In this document: one piece after another, positions 1 through 9,108 of the stretch
How the letters are laid out: each line of letters begins with the position of its first letter
Position numbering within the stretch: position 1 is the stretch's first letter
DNA from: Phycisphaerae bacterium
Lineage (GTDB): Bacteria; Planctomycetota; Phycisphaerae; UBA1845; PWPN01
DNA length: 64,000 bases
Direction: 5' to 3'
NCBI GenBank assembly: GCA_018003015.1
Contig: JAGNEZ010000006.1
Coordinates: forward strand, 62,001-126,000
The notes under the pieces: model-generated
Databases searched by the model: none
The model's input: the letters and a program-made list of their open reading frames with translations, nothing else
Told to the model about the DNA's origin: nothing
Translations under genes and position numbers: made by a program

Positions 1-224
1 ACGGTCTGCTCGGTCGCAGGGATCAATGGAAACACGTCGAGATCGTGGAGGATACACAGATGTCGCCCGGAGGGTGCCGGGTGCATTGGGACAGCGGGGC
101 GGTTGACGCCGCGCTGGAGACCCAGCTCGACCGCATCGCCGATCAGCTCGCCGCTCCGGCCGTGGAGGATCCCGCGGTCGGTGGGAGCGGGGGTTCGACG
201 GGCTTGGCGGGGGTGAGCGGATGA
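1..224 (+). CDS. fliH: FliH, flagellar export stator (C-terminal fragment)
   Basis: The open frame entering from the left edge (first full codon at base 3) encodes about 73 residues ending in TGA at 222-224. It contains GGCRVHWDSGAVDA followed by LETQLDRIADQL, the typical end of FliH, which links the FliI ATPase to the export gate and C-ring. The residues after that are a Gly/Ser-rich tail. The stop codon overlaps the ATG of fliI (ATGA at 221-224), which supports translational coupling and the identification. The N-terminal part lies outside the window. The call rests on the motif and on position directly upstream of fliI. Confidence 0.85.
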   Translation, partial: GLLGRRDQWKHVEIVEDTQMSPGGCRVHWDSGAVDAALETQLDRIADQLAAPAVEDPAVGGSGGSTGLAGVSG

Positions 225-1624
225 ACACCTTCACCGGGGAGATCGACCGCGTGGAGCGGATGTGCACGCCGGCGTTGATCGGCCGGGTGGCCGACGTCAT
301 CGGGTTGGCCGTTCGGGTCGAGGGGCTGCCAGCGCCCGTGGGCACGATGTGTGCCATCGATCTGGCCGGCGGCAAGATCGAGGCCCAGGTGGTCGGCTTC
401 AAGGATGACGATGCCATTCTCATGCCGCTGCGAGACACGCTCGGGATCGCTCGCGGCGATCAGGTCACGGCCCTTCCCGACGAGGCGGGTGTCGGCGTCA
501 CTGACGCTCTGGTCGGGCGGGTGCTTGATGGCCTTGGGCGACCGATCGACGGCGGTCCACCCCTGCACGCGAAGGCGTACTACCCGCTGTATCGGACGGC
601 TCCCAAGGCCCTCAAACGGCCGCGGATTTCCGAGCCTCTTTCGACGGGCATCCGGGCCATCGACGGTCTGCTGACAGCTGGTCGCGGCCAGCGCATGGGC
701 CTCTTTGCCGGCACCGGTGTCGGCAAGAGCGTCCTCATGGGCATGATCGCCCAGCACACCGATGCCGACGTGGTCGTCGTCGGACTGATCGGTGAACGTG
801 GCCGCGAGGTCAATGAGTTCATTGACAAGGATCTGGGTCCAGTGGGCTGCCGGAAGGCGGTCATGGTGGTCAGTACATCGGACGAGTCGCCGGTGCTTCG
901 CGTGCGTGCGGGTTTCACCGCGACCGCGATTGCCGAGTTCTTCCGCGACCAGGGGAAGGACGTTCTCCTTCTCATGGATTCCGTGACCCGCATCGCCATG
1001 GCCCAGCGGCAGATCGGCCTGGCAGCAGGTGAGCCGCCGGCGACCAAGGGGTACACACCCAGCGTGTTCGGGTTGTTTCCCCAGTTGCTGGAGCGGGCCG
1101 GGCGCACGCAGCTGGGGAGTATCACTGGGTTCTATACAGTTCTTGTCGAGGCCGACGACATCAATGATCCGGTTGGCGATGCGGTTCGCGGGATCCTCGA
1201 CGGCCACATCTGGCTGGCAAGGAAACTGGCCAACCAGGCTCACTACCCGGCGATCGGCATCACCGACAGCATCAGCCGTGTCATGGTGGACGTGGTAGAT
1301 GCAGAGCTGCTCAACGCTGCCCGGCTGGTCGTTCGGATGCTGGCGACGTGGAATGAGATCGAGGACCTGGTGAATATCGGGGCCTACGCCCCCGGATCCA
1401 ATGCCCAGTTTGACACCGTGATCGAGACCCGGCCGGCAGTGCTGGCGTTTCTTCAGCAGGGAATACGCGAACGGATCGGGTTTGCTCAAGCCCGTGAGCA
1501 GCTGATTGCCCTGGCTGATCTGATTGAGCAGACGCGTCAGCGGCTCGGCAGCCGCAACCCGGCGTCGCAAGCGACCGCTGCGCCGCGCCACCCGGCGGCG
1601 ACGGGTACGGTCGGAGCTCGGTAG
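221..1624 (+). CDS. fliI: FliI, flagellum-specific export ATPase
   Basis: A 467-residue protein of normal FliI length. It energises loading of export substrates at the flagellar type III apparatus on the cytoplasmic side of the membrane. The Walker A loop AGTGVGKS (about residues 163-170), the Walker B strand VLLLMDSVTR and the neighbouring AGEPPATKGYTPSVF segment are those of the FliI/YscN branch of F1-beta-like ATPases. The N-terminal beta-barrel region and C-terminal helical region are both present. ATG at 221 overlaps the fliH stop by four bases. FliJ follows after an 89-bp gap. Confidence 0.97.
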   Translation: MNTFTGEIDRVERMCTPALIGRVADVIGLAVRVEGLPAPVGTMCAIDLAGGKIEAQVVGFKDDDAILMPLRDTLGIARGDQVTALPDEAGVGVTDALVGRVLDGLGRPIDGGPPLHAKAYYPLYRTAPKALKRPRISEPLSTGIRAIDGLLTAGRGQRMGLFAGTGVGKSVLMGMIAQHTDADVVVVGLIGERGREVNEFIDKDLGPVGCRKAVMVVSTSDESPVLRVRAGFTATAIAEFFRDQGKDVLLLMDSVTRIAMAQRQIGLAAGEPPATKGYTPSVFGLFPQLLERAGRTQLGSITGFYTVLVEADDINDPVGDAVRGILDGHIWLARKLANQAHYPAIGITDSISRVMVDVVDAELLNAARLVVRMLATWNEIEDLVNIGAYAPGSNAQFDTVIETRPAVLAFLQQGIRERIGFAQAREQLIALADLIEQTRQRLGSRNPASQATAAPRHPAATGTVGAR

Positions 1625-1713
1625 AAGGACCGGTGGCGCACCAAGGGATGCGTGCGCCATCGCAAGGAAAAAGAGTGTGAGGTCGGATTCTCGCACTCCT
1701 GAGGCGGTCAAGG

Positions 1714-2178
1714 ATGGCCAAGCGATTCACATTCCGATTTGAGACCATGCTGCGGATCCGACGGCAGCGGGAGGATGAGCGCAAGCGGATTGTGGCCAGC
1801 CGGCTTCGGGAGATCCGGAACCTGCAGAAGTACATGGCTTCGCTGGAGCAGCAGATTCACGACGAGCTCCGGGCCATCCGAATCGGCCGACAGCCGGGCA
1901 CGATCGACATGCAGCAGATCATCCGCCACCGGCAATGGCTGGGCTGCCTGCACAAGAGCGTACTGGAAGGACAGGCCAAGGCGCGCTTCCTGGAGGCGGA
2001 GTTGGCCCGCGAGCGCGCGGATCTGGCTGATGCCGCCAAGCAGCGACGGATCCTGGAGAAGCTCAAGGAGCGGCAGTGGGAGCAGCATCGAAGCGAGCAG
2101 GATCGGGTGGAGGCGCTGGCTGCCGATGACCTGACGACGGTTCGCTTCGTGTTCGATCAGCAGGTGGGTGCGTCATGA
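1714..2178 (+). CDS. fliJ: FliJ, flagellar export chaperone/stalk
   Basis: A 154-residue, highly charged, almost entirely helical protein starting MAKRFTFRFETMLRIRRQRE, as FliJ proteins do. FliJ forms an antiparallel coiled coil that fits into the FliI hexamer and escorts substrates to FlhA. The sequence has no recognisable catalytic motif, as expected. Its stop (TGA 2176-2178) overlaps the next start (ATG 2175) by four bases. Position after fliI is the standard one. Confidence 0.9.
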   Translation: MAKRFTFRFETMLRIRRQREDERKRIVASRLREIRNLQKYMASLEQQIHDELRAIRIGRQPGTIDMQQIIRHRQWLGCLHKSVLEGQAKARFLEAELARERADLADAAKQRRILEKLKERQWEQHRSEQDRVEALAADDLTTVRFVFDQQVGAS

Positions 2179-2831
2179 TGAAGAGGGTCTATACCACCCT
2201 GGCTCTCTTGGCGATGGTCAACCTCTTCGCTCTGGTGGGCTTGGTGGGTTTCCTGTTCGCCACCGGGCGGCTGAACAAGGAGCGGGTCGGCCAGGTCGCC
2301 GAGGTTCTGCGCGGTGAGTACCCGACCAGTCAGCCGGTGGCTGCGAGCCAGCCGACGACACAGGAAGCTCCGCCGCAACGATCCCGTGAGGAGATCGCCG
2401 CCGGCCAAGCCCGGCGAGAGGTGCTTCAACTCCAGGCCGAACGTGTGGAGCAGGAAAGCGCCCAACGCAAGTCGTTGGGCGAGTCCCTCGAGGTTCGCGT
2501 CCTTCGCCGGCTGGAGGAAATCCAGAAGCAGAACGAGTCCTTCGAGAAACAGAGGAAGGCTCTGCAGGAGCAGGTCGAGCAGGAAGGCTTCACCCAGGCC
2601 CTGGAGATGTACTCCGGCATGGAACCGAAGCTGGCCAAGGACCTGCTCAAGAGCAAGGAGAAAGACGCCGACGTGGTCCACCTGCTGATCAAGATGGACC
2701 CAAACCGGCGGAAGAAGATCGTGAACGCGTGCAAGACGGCGGAGGAGAAGCTCTGGATCAGGAGGATCCTGGACCAGATACAGGCTCAGGATGAGACGGG
2801 TAAACCGGCGAACGGCGTGGATGGTCCGTAA
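2175..2831 (+). CDS. MotE-like flagellar protein (MgtE N-domain type)
   Basis: A 218-residue protein. It has one N-terminal membrane segment (about residues 7-29), a Pro/Ala/Thr linker, a long charged coiled coil (about 75-135) and a C-terminal helical domain. The last contains YSGMEPKLAKDLL and LLIKMDPNRRKKIV, typical of MotE and the MgtE intracellular N-domain. In other bacteria MotE-like proteins sit beside fliJ and act as periplasmic or membrane-anchored chaperones for stator or basal-body parts. Here it is translationally coupled to fliJ and precedes fliK. Family membership is fairly clear; the exact role is inferred from context. Confidence 0.7.
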   Translation: MMKRVYTTLALLAMVNLFALVGLVGFLFATGRLNKERVGQVAEVLRGEYPTSQPVAASQPTTQEAPPQRSREEIAAGQARREVLQLQAERVEQESAQRKSLGESLEVRVLRRLEEIQKQNESFEKQRKALQEQVEQEGFTQALEMYSGMEPKLAKDLLKSKEKDADVVHLLIKMDPNRRKKIVNACKTAEEKLWIRRILDQIQAQDETGKPANGVDGP

Positions 2832-2854
2832 GCCACCTCCGCACGGAGGCCGAC

Positions 2855-4351
2855 ATGACCACAGTGGCAGCGGCGGATGCCGAGCCCGGAGCGGTAAGCC
2901 GGGCCCGGCAGACGGTCGCGGACCCTACGCCGACCGAGGAATCATCGTTCAGCGGTTCCCAGGCGTTCGCGGCGGTGTTGACCGCGACCCGCCAGACAAG
3001 CCTGATGCTGCGTAGACTGCTTGACCAGCGGGTTGTTCAGATTTCTTCCACCTATCAGCGGCAACAGAAGGCCGCCGAAGCGGTGACGCCGGGTCCCGCT
3101 CGAGAAACGTCCTCTCTGGCGGAGGGAGGGCGATCATCGAGGGTGGAAGCGGGCGGGGATCGCGAGGTCTCCGAGAGCGGCCGAGCCAGGACGGATCAAC
3201 GCGAATCATCCTCCGATGATGATACCTCCGCAAGCGTGGATGCCCCAGACGAGTCCACAGTCTTGTCTCACAGCGAGGATTCCCGGTTCACAGCTCCCGA
3301 GGCCCTGGAGTCGGCGGCTGCGGTTGCATCGGAGCGGCAAGCTGCCGAGTCACCGGCCGTCAGCCCGGGAGGCGCGAGCCGGGAACAGCCGCTGGCCGGT
3401 ACCGACCGTTTGACCACTCACCAGCCGTCGGGTAACTGCCGGGGAGTCGCCGATGCGGGTGCGTCGCCGGCGATCTCGGGCGCTACTCCGCAGGCCACCG
3501 GCCACGATCCACTTGTCCAGACGGGGATGCCTGGTCAGCCGGCGACCACCTCGACCACGGGACAGTATTCGGCCGCGGTCGCCGCCGAAGGGCCAATGCC
3601 CACGCTGGTGGTTTCTACATCGCAGGCCGGGGGTGGCAGCGGCACCGCTTCCGAACTCGGACAGGGTAGTACGGCCGCCAGGGGGGGCCAAGCGACCACC
3701 AGGTCGGGCGCCGCCCCGGCCGAGTTCCAATCGCTGCTCCAGCAAGCCGGTCGGGGGCGATCCGCCGTCGCGGCCGGAGTGGGCGGCTCGGCGAAAAACG
3801 GGTCCACTGCCGAAGAGGCGGCGTTGGATCCGAGTCGGGCGGAGTCGATCGAGAAGCTGGCCCGCGTGTTGCGTTTGCAGCTTGGGACACGCAATTCCTC
3901 GATGTCGCTGCGACTCGATCCGCCGGAACTGGGCAATGTACGCATCGAGGTCCGTATGCAGGACCAGACCCTGACTGTGAAATTCCAGGTCGACACGCAA
4001 GCCGGCCACGGTGTCCTGCAGAGCCGCCTGGACACACTGCGTCAGACGCTCGAACAGCAGGGAGTCCGCGTGGACCAAGTGACGGTGGAGTACCGTCCGC
4101 AGCAGGGTGATTCACCGCAGCAGAACCGCGACGGCTCGAACCCATCGAGCTACGACGGATCCGCCAACGGGCACGGCAGCGGGTTCGGCCAGGCTCGGGA
4201 GCAGGGTCGTGGTATGCAGGAGTCATACGCCGCCGCGAACTACACCCGCTCGTCGGCGGATACTGCGATGAAGGACGTTTTTGGAGGTCAAGAGATGCTC
4301 CCGGCAGGAACTGGGAGTATCTCGGCCTCGGGAGTTGATCTCATTGCGTGA
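2855..4351 (+). CDS. fliK: FliK, hook-length control protein
   Basis: A 498-residue protein. The first 320 residues are low-complexity (Ser, Ala, Gly, Thr, Pro rich), the typical FliK 'ruler'. A folded C-terminal substrate-switch domain (about residues 335-415) contains SMSLRLDPPELGNVRIEV and LRQTLEQQGVRVDQVTVE, both conserved in FliK. A Gln/Gly/Ser-rich tail follows. FliK measures hook length and switches the export gate through FlhB, which is encoded downstream. The start ATG has a good ribosome site (GGAGG about 7 bases upstream). Its place before flgD agrees. Confidence 0.92.
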   Translation: MTTVAAADAEPGAVSRARQTVADPTPTEESSFSGSQAFAAVLTATRQTSLMLRRLLDQRVVQISSTYQRQQKAAEAVTPGPARETSSLAEGGRSSRVEAGGDREVSESGRARTDQRESSSDDDTSASVDAPDESTVLSHSEDSRFTAPEALESAAAVASERQAAESPAVSPGGASREQPLAGTDRLTTHQPSGNCRGVADAGASPAISGATPQATGHDPLVQTGMPGQPATTSTTGQYSAAVAAEGPMPTLVVSTSQAGGGSGTASELGQGSTAARGGQATTRSGAAPAEFQSLLQQAGRGRSAVAAGVGGSAKNGSTAEEAALDPSRAESIEKLARVLRLQLGTRNSSMSLRLDPPELGNVRIEVRMQDQTLTVKFQVDTQAGHGVLQSRLDTLRQTLEQQGVRVDQVTVEYRPQQGDSPQQNRDGSNPSSYDGSANGHGSGFGQAREQGRGMQESYAAANYTRSSADTAMKDVFGGQEMLPAGTGSISASGVDLIA

Positions 4352-4405
4352 CCAGGCACGAGATAAGGGCCGTGTTCGACAGTACGGCATGAAGGAGAAG
4401 CAATC

Positions 4406-4870
4406 ATGAGCGTCAGTAGCATCCTCGGTTCGAATTCCGCAACCGCCGGCGCCGCAACCGCCGCTGCCGGCCTGTCCGGCATGACCGGTGAGGATTTCAT
4501 GAAGATCCTCGTTGCCCAGCTTCAGTATCAGGATCCCATGGAGCCGATGACCAACGAAGAGATGGTGGCCCAGATGTCCAGTATTCGCGAACTCGAGATG
4601 AACACGCGGCTTAGCGAGAAGCTGAGCCTGCTCAGCGATCAGCAGCGGTTCGGGGCCGCCGCCTCGCTGATCGGCAAATACGTCAAGGGTACCATGTCCG
4701 ACGACAGCGGCACGACGTTCAGCATGGAAGGCATCGTGACGGCCGTTCGCTTCAATGAAAGCGGTGAAGCCATGCTGGAACTGGACAGCGGCGATACGCT
4801 TCCGCTGGCCTCTCTCACCGAGATCAACGCAGGCACGTCGGCGTCGACCAGCGGCCAGCAGGTCGCATGA
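4406..4870 (+). CDS. flgD: FlgD, hook capping/scaffold protein
   Basis: A 154-residue protein, short for FlgD (often about 220). It has the diagnostic segment MTGEDFMKILVAQLQYQDP followed by MEPMTNEEMVAQMSSI near residues 27-60. FlgD caps the growing hook and is needed for FlgE polymerisation. The C-terminal part is a single small beta domain, so the tudor/Fn3 insert of enterobacterial FlgD appears reduced. AAGGAG lies upstream of the ATG. It sits between fliK and flgE as usual. Confidence 0.93.
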   Translation: MSVSSILGSNSATAGAATAAAGLSGMTGEDFMKILVAQLQYQDPMEPMTNEEMVAQMSSIRELEMNTRLSEKLSLLSDQQRFGAAASLIGKYVKGTMSDDSGTTFSMEGIVTAVRFNESGEAMLELDSGDTLPLASLTEINAGTSASTSGQQVA

Positions 4871-4980
4871 CCGGATTCCGATATGTCCCTGCGACGGAAT
4901 GTGAACGGACTGACAGGAGCCAAGAACCGAGAGCTGAATGCTGATCGCTGACGGATCAGACAGACTTCAGGAGCCATGTC

Positions 4981-6702
4981 ATGGGATTGACCAGCGCCAT
5001 GTACACCGGGTTGACCGGTTTGAATGCCAATCAGCTACGCATCGATACGATCGGTAACAACGTTGCCAACGTGAACACGACAGCGTTCAAGGGCAGCCGG
5101 GCGAACTTCGAGAACCAGTTCTCACTGACACTCTCAGGCGGTAGCGGCCCGAGCGAAACCAGCGGTGGCACCAACCCGTCCCAGATCGGCCTGGGTACCA
5201 TGCTGGGCAGCATACAGAAGAGCTTCCTGGCGGGTTCGATCGAGACTACTGGTCTGCCGACGGACATGGCCATCGAAGGGGCCGGATTCTTCATCGTTCG
5301 GACGCCTACAGGGGAACAGGCCTACACACGCGACGGATCCTTCAAGCTGGCTTCCGATCAGGTCCTGGTCAGTGCCAACGGCTACCAGGTGCAGGGATAT
5401 GGCGTTGACCAGGATTTCAACATCGTCCCCGGCGTGCTCGGTGACCTGGTGATTCCCCTGGGCACCTTGAGCACCGCACGGGCTACCACCGAAGCCCAGT
5501 TCGACGGTAACCTGGATGCTTCCGGGAGCATCGCCACCCAGGGCACGATCCTGACCTCCCAGGTGTTTCAGGAGGGTGCAAGTGGTGGTCCTGCCGCCAC
5601 GGGAGCCACACGCCTCACCAACGTCTATGATGCGGGTTCGAACGCGCCCCTGTTCGCGGAGAATGACGTCATCACGCTCAGCACGGTCAGAAAAGGGGCC
5701 AACGGCGGCCGGCAGCTGCCTGAAGCCTGTTTCACGGTCACCGCCACCAGCACGCTGAGCGATTTCGCCGCGTTCCTCAACGACAGGCTGGGCATTAACG
5801 CCGATCCGGCGGCGGGCGGCACGCCGGGCGTGACCATCGGAACCGTGGCTCCCGACGAGGGCAAAATCATCATCCAAGGCAATGCCGGGACCGAGAACGC
5901 CCTGACCATTGATATGGCCGACATCCAGAGCACCAACGCCAACTTCAATGCGCCTTTCGAGTTCACCGAGACGCAAGAGGCCAATGGTGAGAGCGTCTTC
6001 ACCACCTTCATCGCCTACGACTCGCTGGGGAATCCGGTGACGGTCGACTTCACCACCACCTTGATCGAGAAGAACAACCTCGGCACGACGTGGCGGTTTT
6101 ACGCCGAAAGCGCTCAGGACAGTGACAGCTCTCCGTCTCTCGGCTTGACCGGCACGGTTTCCTTCAACAACGACGGCCAACTCACCGGGATCACCCATGA
6201 CACGCTGGAGATCGACCGCGTGGGCTCAGGGGCGTTGACGCCGCTTCAGGTTCAATTGGATTTTTCAGGTGTCACGAGTCTTGCGGCACCCTATGCAGCC
6301 AACCCGTCGACCTTGGTGATGAGCACTCAGGACGGCTACGGCATGGGAACGTTGTCCAACTTCGCGGTGGGTACGGACGGAATGATTGTGGGCACGTTCA
6401 CGAACGGTCTGACCCGTCGCCTCGGGCAGGTCGCTCTGGCCACCTTCGCCAATGCCGAAGGACTCGTGTCCGACCTCAACAACCTCTACCGCATCGGACC
6501 GAACTCAGGCAACCCTATGATCAGTACCCCAGGCACTTTGGGTGCCGGTACGATCGCGTCGAGTTCGCTGGAGTTGAGCAATGTGGATCTCACTCGGGAG
6601 TTTATCGGACTCATCGGAGCGAGTACGGGCTTCTCCGCCTCCGGGCGGGTGATTTCGACCTCGAACGATCTCCTCAATGAATTGATGTCGATAGCCCGAT
6701 AA
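4981..6702 (+). CDS. flgE: FlgE, flagellar hook protein
   Basis: A 573-residue axial protein. The N-terminal D0 region contains GLNANQLRIDTIGNNVANVN and then TAFKGSR. The C-terminal helix contains SSLELSNVDLTREFIGLI and then RVISTSNDLLNELM. The middle is the expected expanded D1/D2 beta region, making it somewhat longer than the enterobacterial hook protein (about 400). The usual QRxYQAN segment near the C-terminus is replaced by ASTGFSASG, a mild oddity. A ribosome site (AGGAG) lies about 9 bases before the ATG. The order flgD-flgE-flbD is canonical. Confidence 0.93.
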   Translation: MGLTSAMYTGLTGLNANQLRIDTIGNNVANVNTTAFKGSRANFENQFSLTLSGGSGPSETSGGTNPSQIGLGTMLGSIQKSFLAGSIETTGLPTDMAIEGAGFFIVRTPTGEQAYTRDGSFKLASDQVLVSANGYQVQGYGVDQDFNIVPGVLGDLVIPLGTLSTARATTEAQFDGNLDASGSIATQGTILTSQVFQEGASGGPAATGATRLTNVYDAGSNAPLFAENDVITLSTVRKGANGGRQLPEACFTVTATSTLSDFAAFLNDRLGINADPAAGGTPGVTIGTVAPDEGKIIIQGNAGTENALTIDMADIQSTNANFNAPFEFTETQEANGESVFTTFIAYDSLGNPVTVDFTTTLIEKNNLGTTWRFYAESAQDSDSSPSLGLTGTVSFNNDGQLTGITHDTLEIDRVGSGALTPLQVQLDFSGVTSLAAPYAANPSTLVMSTQDGYGMGTLSNFAVGTDGMIVGTFTNGLTRRLGQVALATFANAEGLVSDLNNLYRIGPNSGNPMISTPGTLGAGTIASSSLELSNVDLTREFIGLIGASTGFSASGRVISTSNDLLNELMSIAR

Positions 6703-6805
6703 GTACGGTGACGGAAGGTCGAACAGCGGCCATGTGTTGCACTTGCGGATGGGGCCAGGTGCCCTCGTCGCAGGATGGAAGGGACGTCTTCGAGGTTGAT
6801 GCGCG

Positions 6806-6997
6806 GTGATCACCCTGACACGGTTGAACGACACCCGCTTTGTGATCAACGCTGACCTGATACGCACGGTGGAGGAACGTCCGGATACGACGATTGTGCT
6901 CATCAACGGGGAGACCTTCATTGTGAAGGAGAGCATGGAGGCCGTGGTTGCCAAGGCGATCGAATATGCCCGAACGGTGAGGGCGTTCAAGCCTTGA
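6806..6997 (+). CDS. flbD: FlbD family flagellar protein
   Basis: A 63-residue protein with a GTG start. It begins MITLTRLNDTRFVINADLI and continues with TVEERPDTTIVLINGETFIV, the whole-length signature of the small FlbD family (also called SwrD in Bacillus, where it boosts stator power). There are no membrane segments. It lies between flgE and motA, the usual location. The role is known only broadly; the family assignment is firm. Confidence 0.9.
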   Translation: MITLTRLNDTRFVINADLIRTVEERPDTTIVLINGETFIVKESMEAVVAKAIEYARTVRAFKP

Positions 6998-7159
6998 CGC
7001 AGGTGGAGTCCGGAGACTGGTGAACAGCAAGGTGCGTAAGGTCGATGAAACCACGGGATGGTCTCTCTGGCCGTCCGGTAACTGGGTCGCCCGGCTCGTC
7101 GCTCAAGGGCGTGTTGGATCGCTCCGCCGCGGTAAACGGACTCCGAGAGGGGGCGGGCG

Positions 7160-8308
7160 ATGATCGATCGGGCGACGATGGTGGGGTTGCTCGCGACGCT
7201 TGCCCTGCTGGGGTGGGTGATCGTCAGCGGAACAGATTGGGATGTGTGGGCGTTCATCAGCCCGGCCTCGATCGCGATGGTCGTGGGTGGGGCCGTGCTC
7301 ACCACGCTGATGTCGTTCCCGGCCTCAGGCTTCCGGTCGTTCGTGCAGGTCGCCCGGAATGCCTTCGTGGTTCATACTCGACCGCCGGAAGAGTCGGTGG
7401 TCTTGCTGGTTGCCCTGGCCGAGATTGCCCGGCGTGACGGTCTGTTGGCGCTGGAACGGCCGGTGGCAGGTTTGAACGACGAGTTCTTGAAGCAATCGAT
7501 GCGGATGGCGATCGATGGCTTCGACGCCGGCACGATCGAGTCGGTTTGTCGTGCGGAGATGGAAAGTGTCGAACTGCGGCACCATCGCGGGATTCGGCTG
7601 ATTGAATCGACGGCCCGCTCGGCGCCGGTGTTTGGCATGATCGGAACGGTGACCGGTCTGATCATCATGCTGGGCCGGATGAAGGACCCAACGAGCATCG
7701 GGCCAGGGATGGCTATCGCACTGCTGACGACTTTGTACGGTCTGGTGCTAGCCAACGTGTTCTGCTGGCCGCTGGCCAGGAAACTCGCTCACCGCAGCGA
7801 GGAAGAATCGCTGGTCAAGATGATCGTGCTGAAGGGAGTGTTGGCCATCCAGACGGGCGACAACCCGCGGACGGTGGAACAGAAGCTTCGGGCGTACCTG
7901 CCGCCGGGAGTGCTGGCGACGGGTCCGTCCGGTCGATCGGCAGTGACCGGGCGGGTGCTGCGGTCGCTGGCCGAGGCGCGTCGGGCACGTGGGGCGGAAC
8001 CTCGCGGCATCAGCCCGGAGAAGGTTGAGCCGGTTGAGCCCGCCGCCCCGCCGGCTGTGGTTCCCTCGGCGGTGGAGAAACCGGGTGCGGAAAGCGCGAC
8101 GGTGACCGAGCAAGGATTACCGGAGGAATGGACGGCGGGTCAGTGGGCCAGCCTTCTGGGTTCGTGGGGGCCGGATGAGTATGAGCTCACCCCGGTGGAT
8201 GAGTCGGCGACCTCGACCAGCGGGTCAGTGAACCGCCCGAGACCGAGCAGTCCTGCCGGCCGGGCGAGCGGCTCGTCGGCCAAACCCGGATTTGAAGAGG
8301 CGGCATGA
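7160..8308 (+). CDS. motA: MotA, flagellar stator subunit with long C-terminal tail
   Basis: A 382-residue protein. Residues 1-250 match MotA: two N-terminal membrane segments, a cytoplasmic loop with charged residues, then SAPVFGMIGTVTGLIIML and the last membrane segment TLYGLVLANVFCWPLA. With MotB it forms the ion channel that drives rotation. MotA proteins are usually about 255-295 residues. Here a Pro/Ala/Glu/Ser-rich tail of roughly 120 residues follows the core. motB starts inside the stop codon (ATGA at 8305-8308), so the pair is translationally coupled. Confidence 0.93.
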   Translation: MIDRATMVGLLATLALLGWVIVSGTDWDVWAFISPASIAMVVGGAVLTTLMSFPASGFRSFVQVARNAFVVHTRPPEESVVLLVALAEIARRDGLLALERPVAGLNDEFLKQSMRMAIDGFDAGTIESVCRAEMESVELRHHRGIRLIESTARSAPVFGMIGTVTGLIIMLGRMKDPTSIGPGMAIALLTTLYGLVLANVFCWPLARKLAHRSEEESLVKMIVLKGVLAIQTGDNPRTVEQKLRAYLPPGVLATGPSGRSAVTGRVLRSLAEARRARGAEPRGISPEKVEPVEPAAPPAVVPSAVEKPGAESATVTEQGLPEEWTAGQWASLLGSWGPDEYELTPVDESATSTSGSVNRPRPSSPAGRASGSSAKPGFEEAA

Positions 8309-9108
8309 GAACCGTAATGGTCGGTCTGAAGCCCAAAAGCATAGACGAGAGCGACGCCCAATGGGTGTTGCCGTTTGCTGATCTGATGACGCTGCTGCTG
8401 GTCATCTTCGTGACCTTGGCGGCGATGAGCGATCTTCGGCCCGGCCGGCGGTTTAATGAGGTCTCCGGAGGCGTGCGGGCTGCGTTCGGCTTTGGCCCGG
8501 CAGGATCGACGGACTTGCGCGGACTGCTGACTCCTGCCGGAAAGCCGGGGCTGGTGGAGCGCCTGGAGCAGGCGGGACTGACCGGCACGGCACGAAGCGA
8601 GCTGAGCAATGGCAGCGGCGAGCGCCTGGCTCCCTGCGAGATGGTCACCGATGGCGACCGAGTGACCCTGCGGGTGCCCGGCGATTCGACCTTTGACCGC
8701 CATGGTGCCGTTCTCAGGCCCGAGGCCGAGAGGTTGCTGGTCGCCCTGGCGGGTCTTCTGAGTGAGGGGTACTTGACCAGCGGGCGGACGCGCATCGAGA
8801 TTCATGGATACGCAGGGGATGGCCCCATTTCAGATACGGTTGCCTTCCGCGATGCGTGGGACTTGTCCTACGAGCGGGGCAAGGCGGTCGCAGACACGCT
8901 GGTTCGGTCCGGCATCGCTCGCGGTCGGATTTCCGTGACTGCGATGGGTGACCAGGGCTTGCTCACGACGCCGATATCGGGCGACGGCCGGCAAGAGCCG
9001 GAGACTGCCAGGATGATGGGCCGCCGCATTGAGATCACCGTGCGCGCCGCTGAGCCCGGCGGGCACGTCAAGGGTATCGCCGACAAGGAAGCAACGAGTC
9101 ATGGCTAA
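8305..9108 (+). CDS. motB: MotB, peptidoglycan-anchoring stator subunit
   Basis: A 267-residue protein with one N-terminal membrane segment beginning WVLPFADLMTLLLVIFVTL. The Asp in FADLM is the expected ion-carrying residue of MotB/PomB. A C-terminal OmpA-like peptidoglycan-binding domain (about residues 120-255) includes IEIHGYAGDGPIS, SYERGKAVADTLVRSGI and MGRRIEITV. It anchors MotA to the cell wall. The segment before the OmpA domain can serve as plug and linker. It overlaps motA by four bases, and fliL starts eight bases before its end. Confidence 0.92.
   Translation: MRTVMVGLKPKSIDESDAQWVLPFADLMTLLLVIFVTLAAMSDLRPGRRFNEVSGGVRAAFGFGPAGSTDLRGLLTPAGKPGLVERLEQAGLTGTARSELSNGSGERLAPCEMVTDGDRVTLRVPGDSTFDRHGAVLRPEAERLLVALAGLLSEGYLTSGRTRIEIHGYAGDGPISDTVAFRDAWDLSYERGKAVADTLVRSGIARGRISVTAMGDQGLLTTPISGDGRQEPETARMMGRRIEITVRAAEPGGHVKGIADKEATSHG

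Noticed and set aside
143-1711. Long minus-strand open frame opposite fliI (522 codons)
   Set aside because: Mirror of a GC-rich coding frame; Arg/His/Asp-rich with no domain, while fliI on the other strand is certain.
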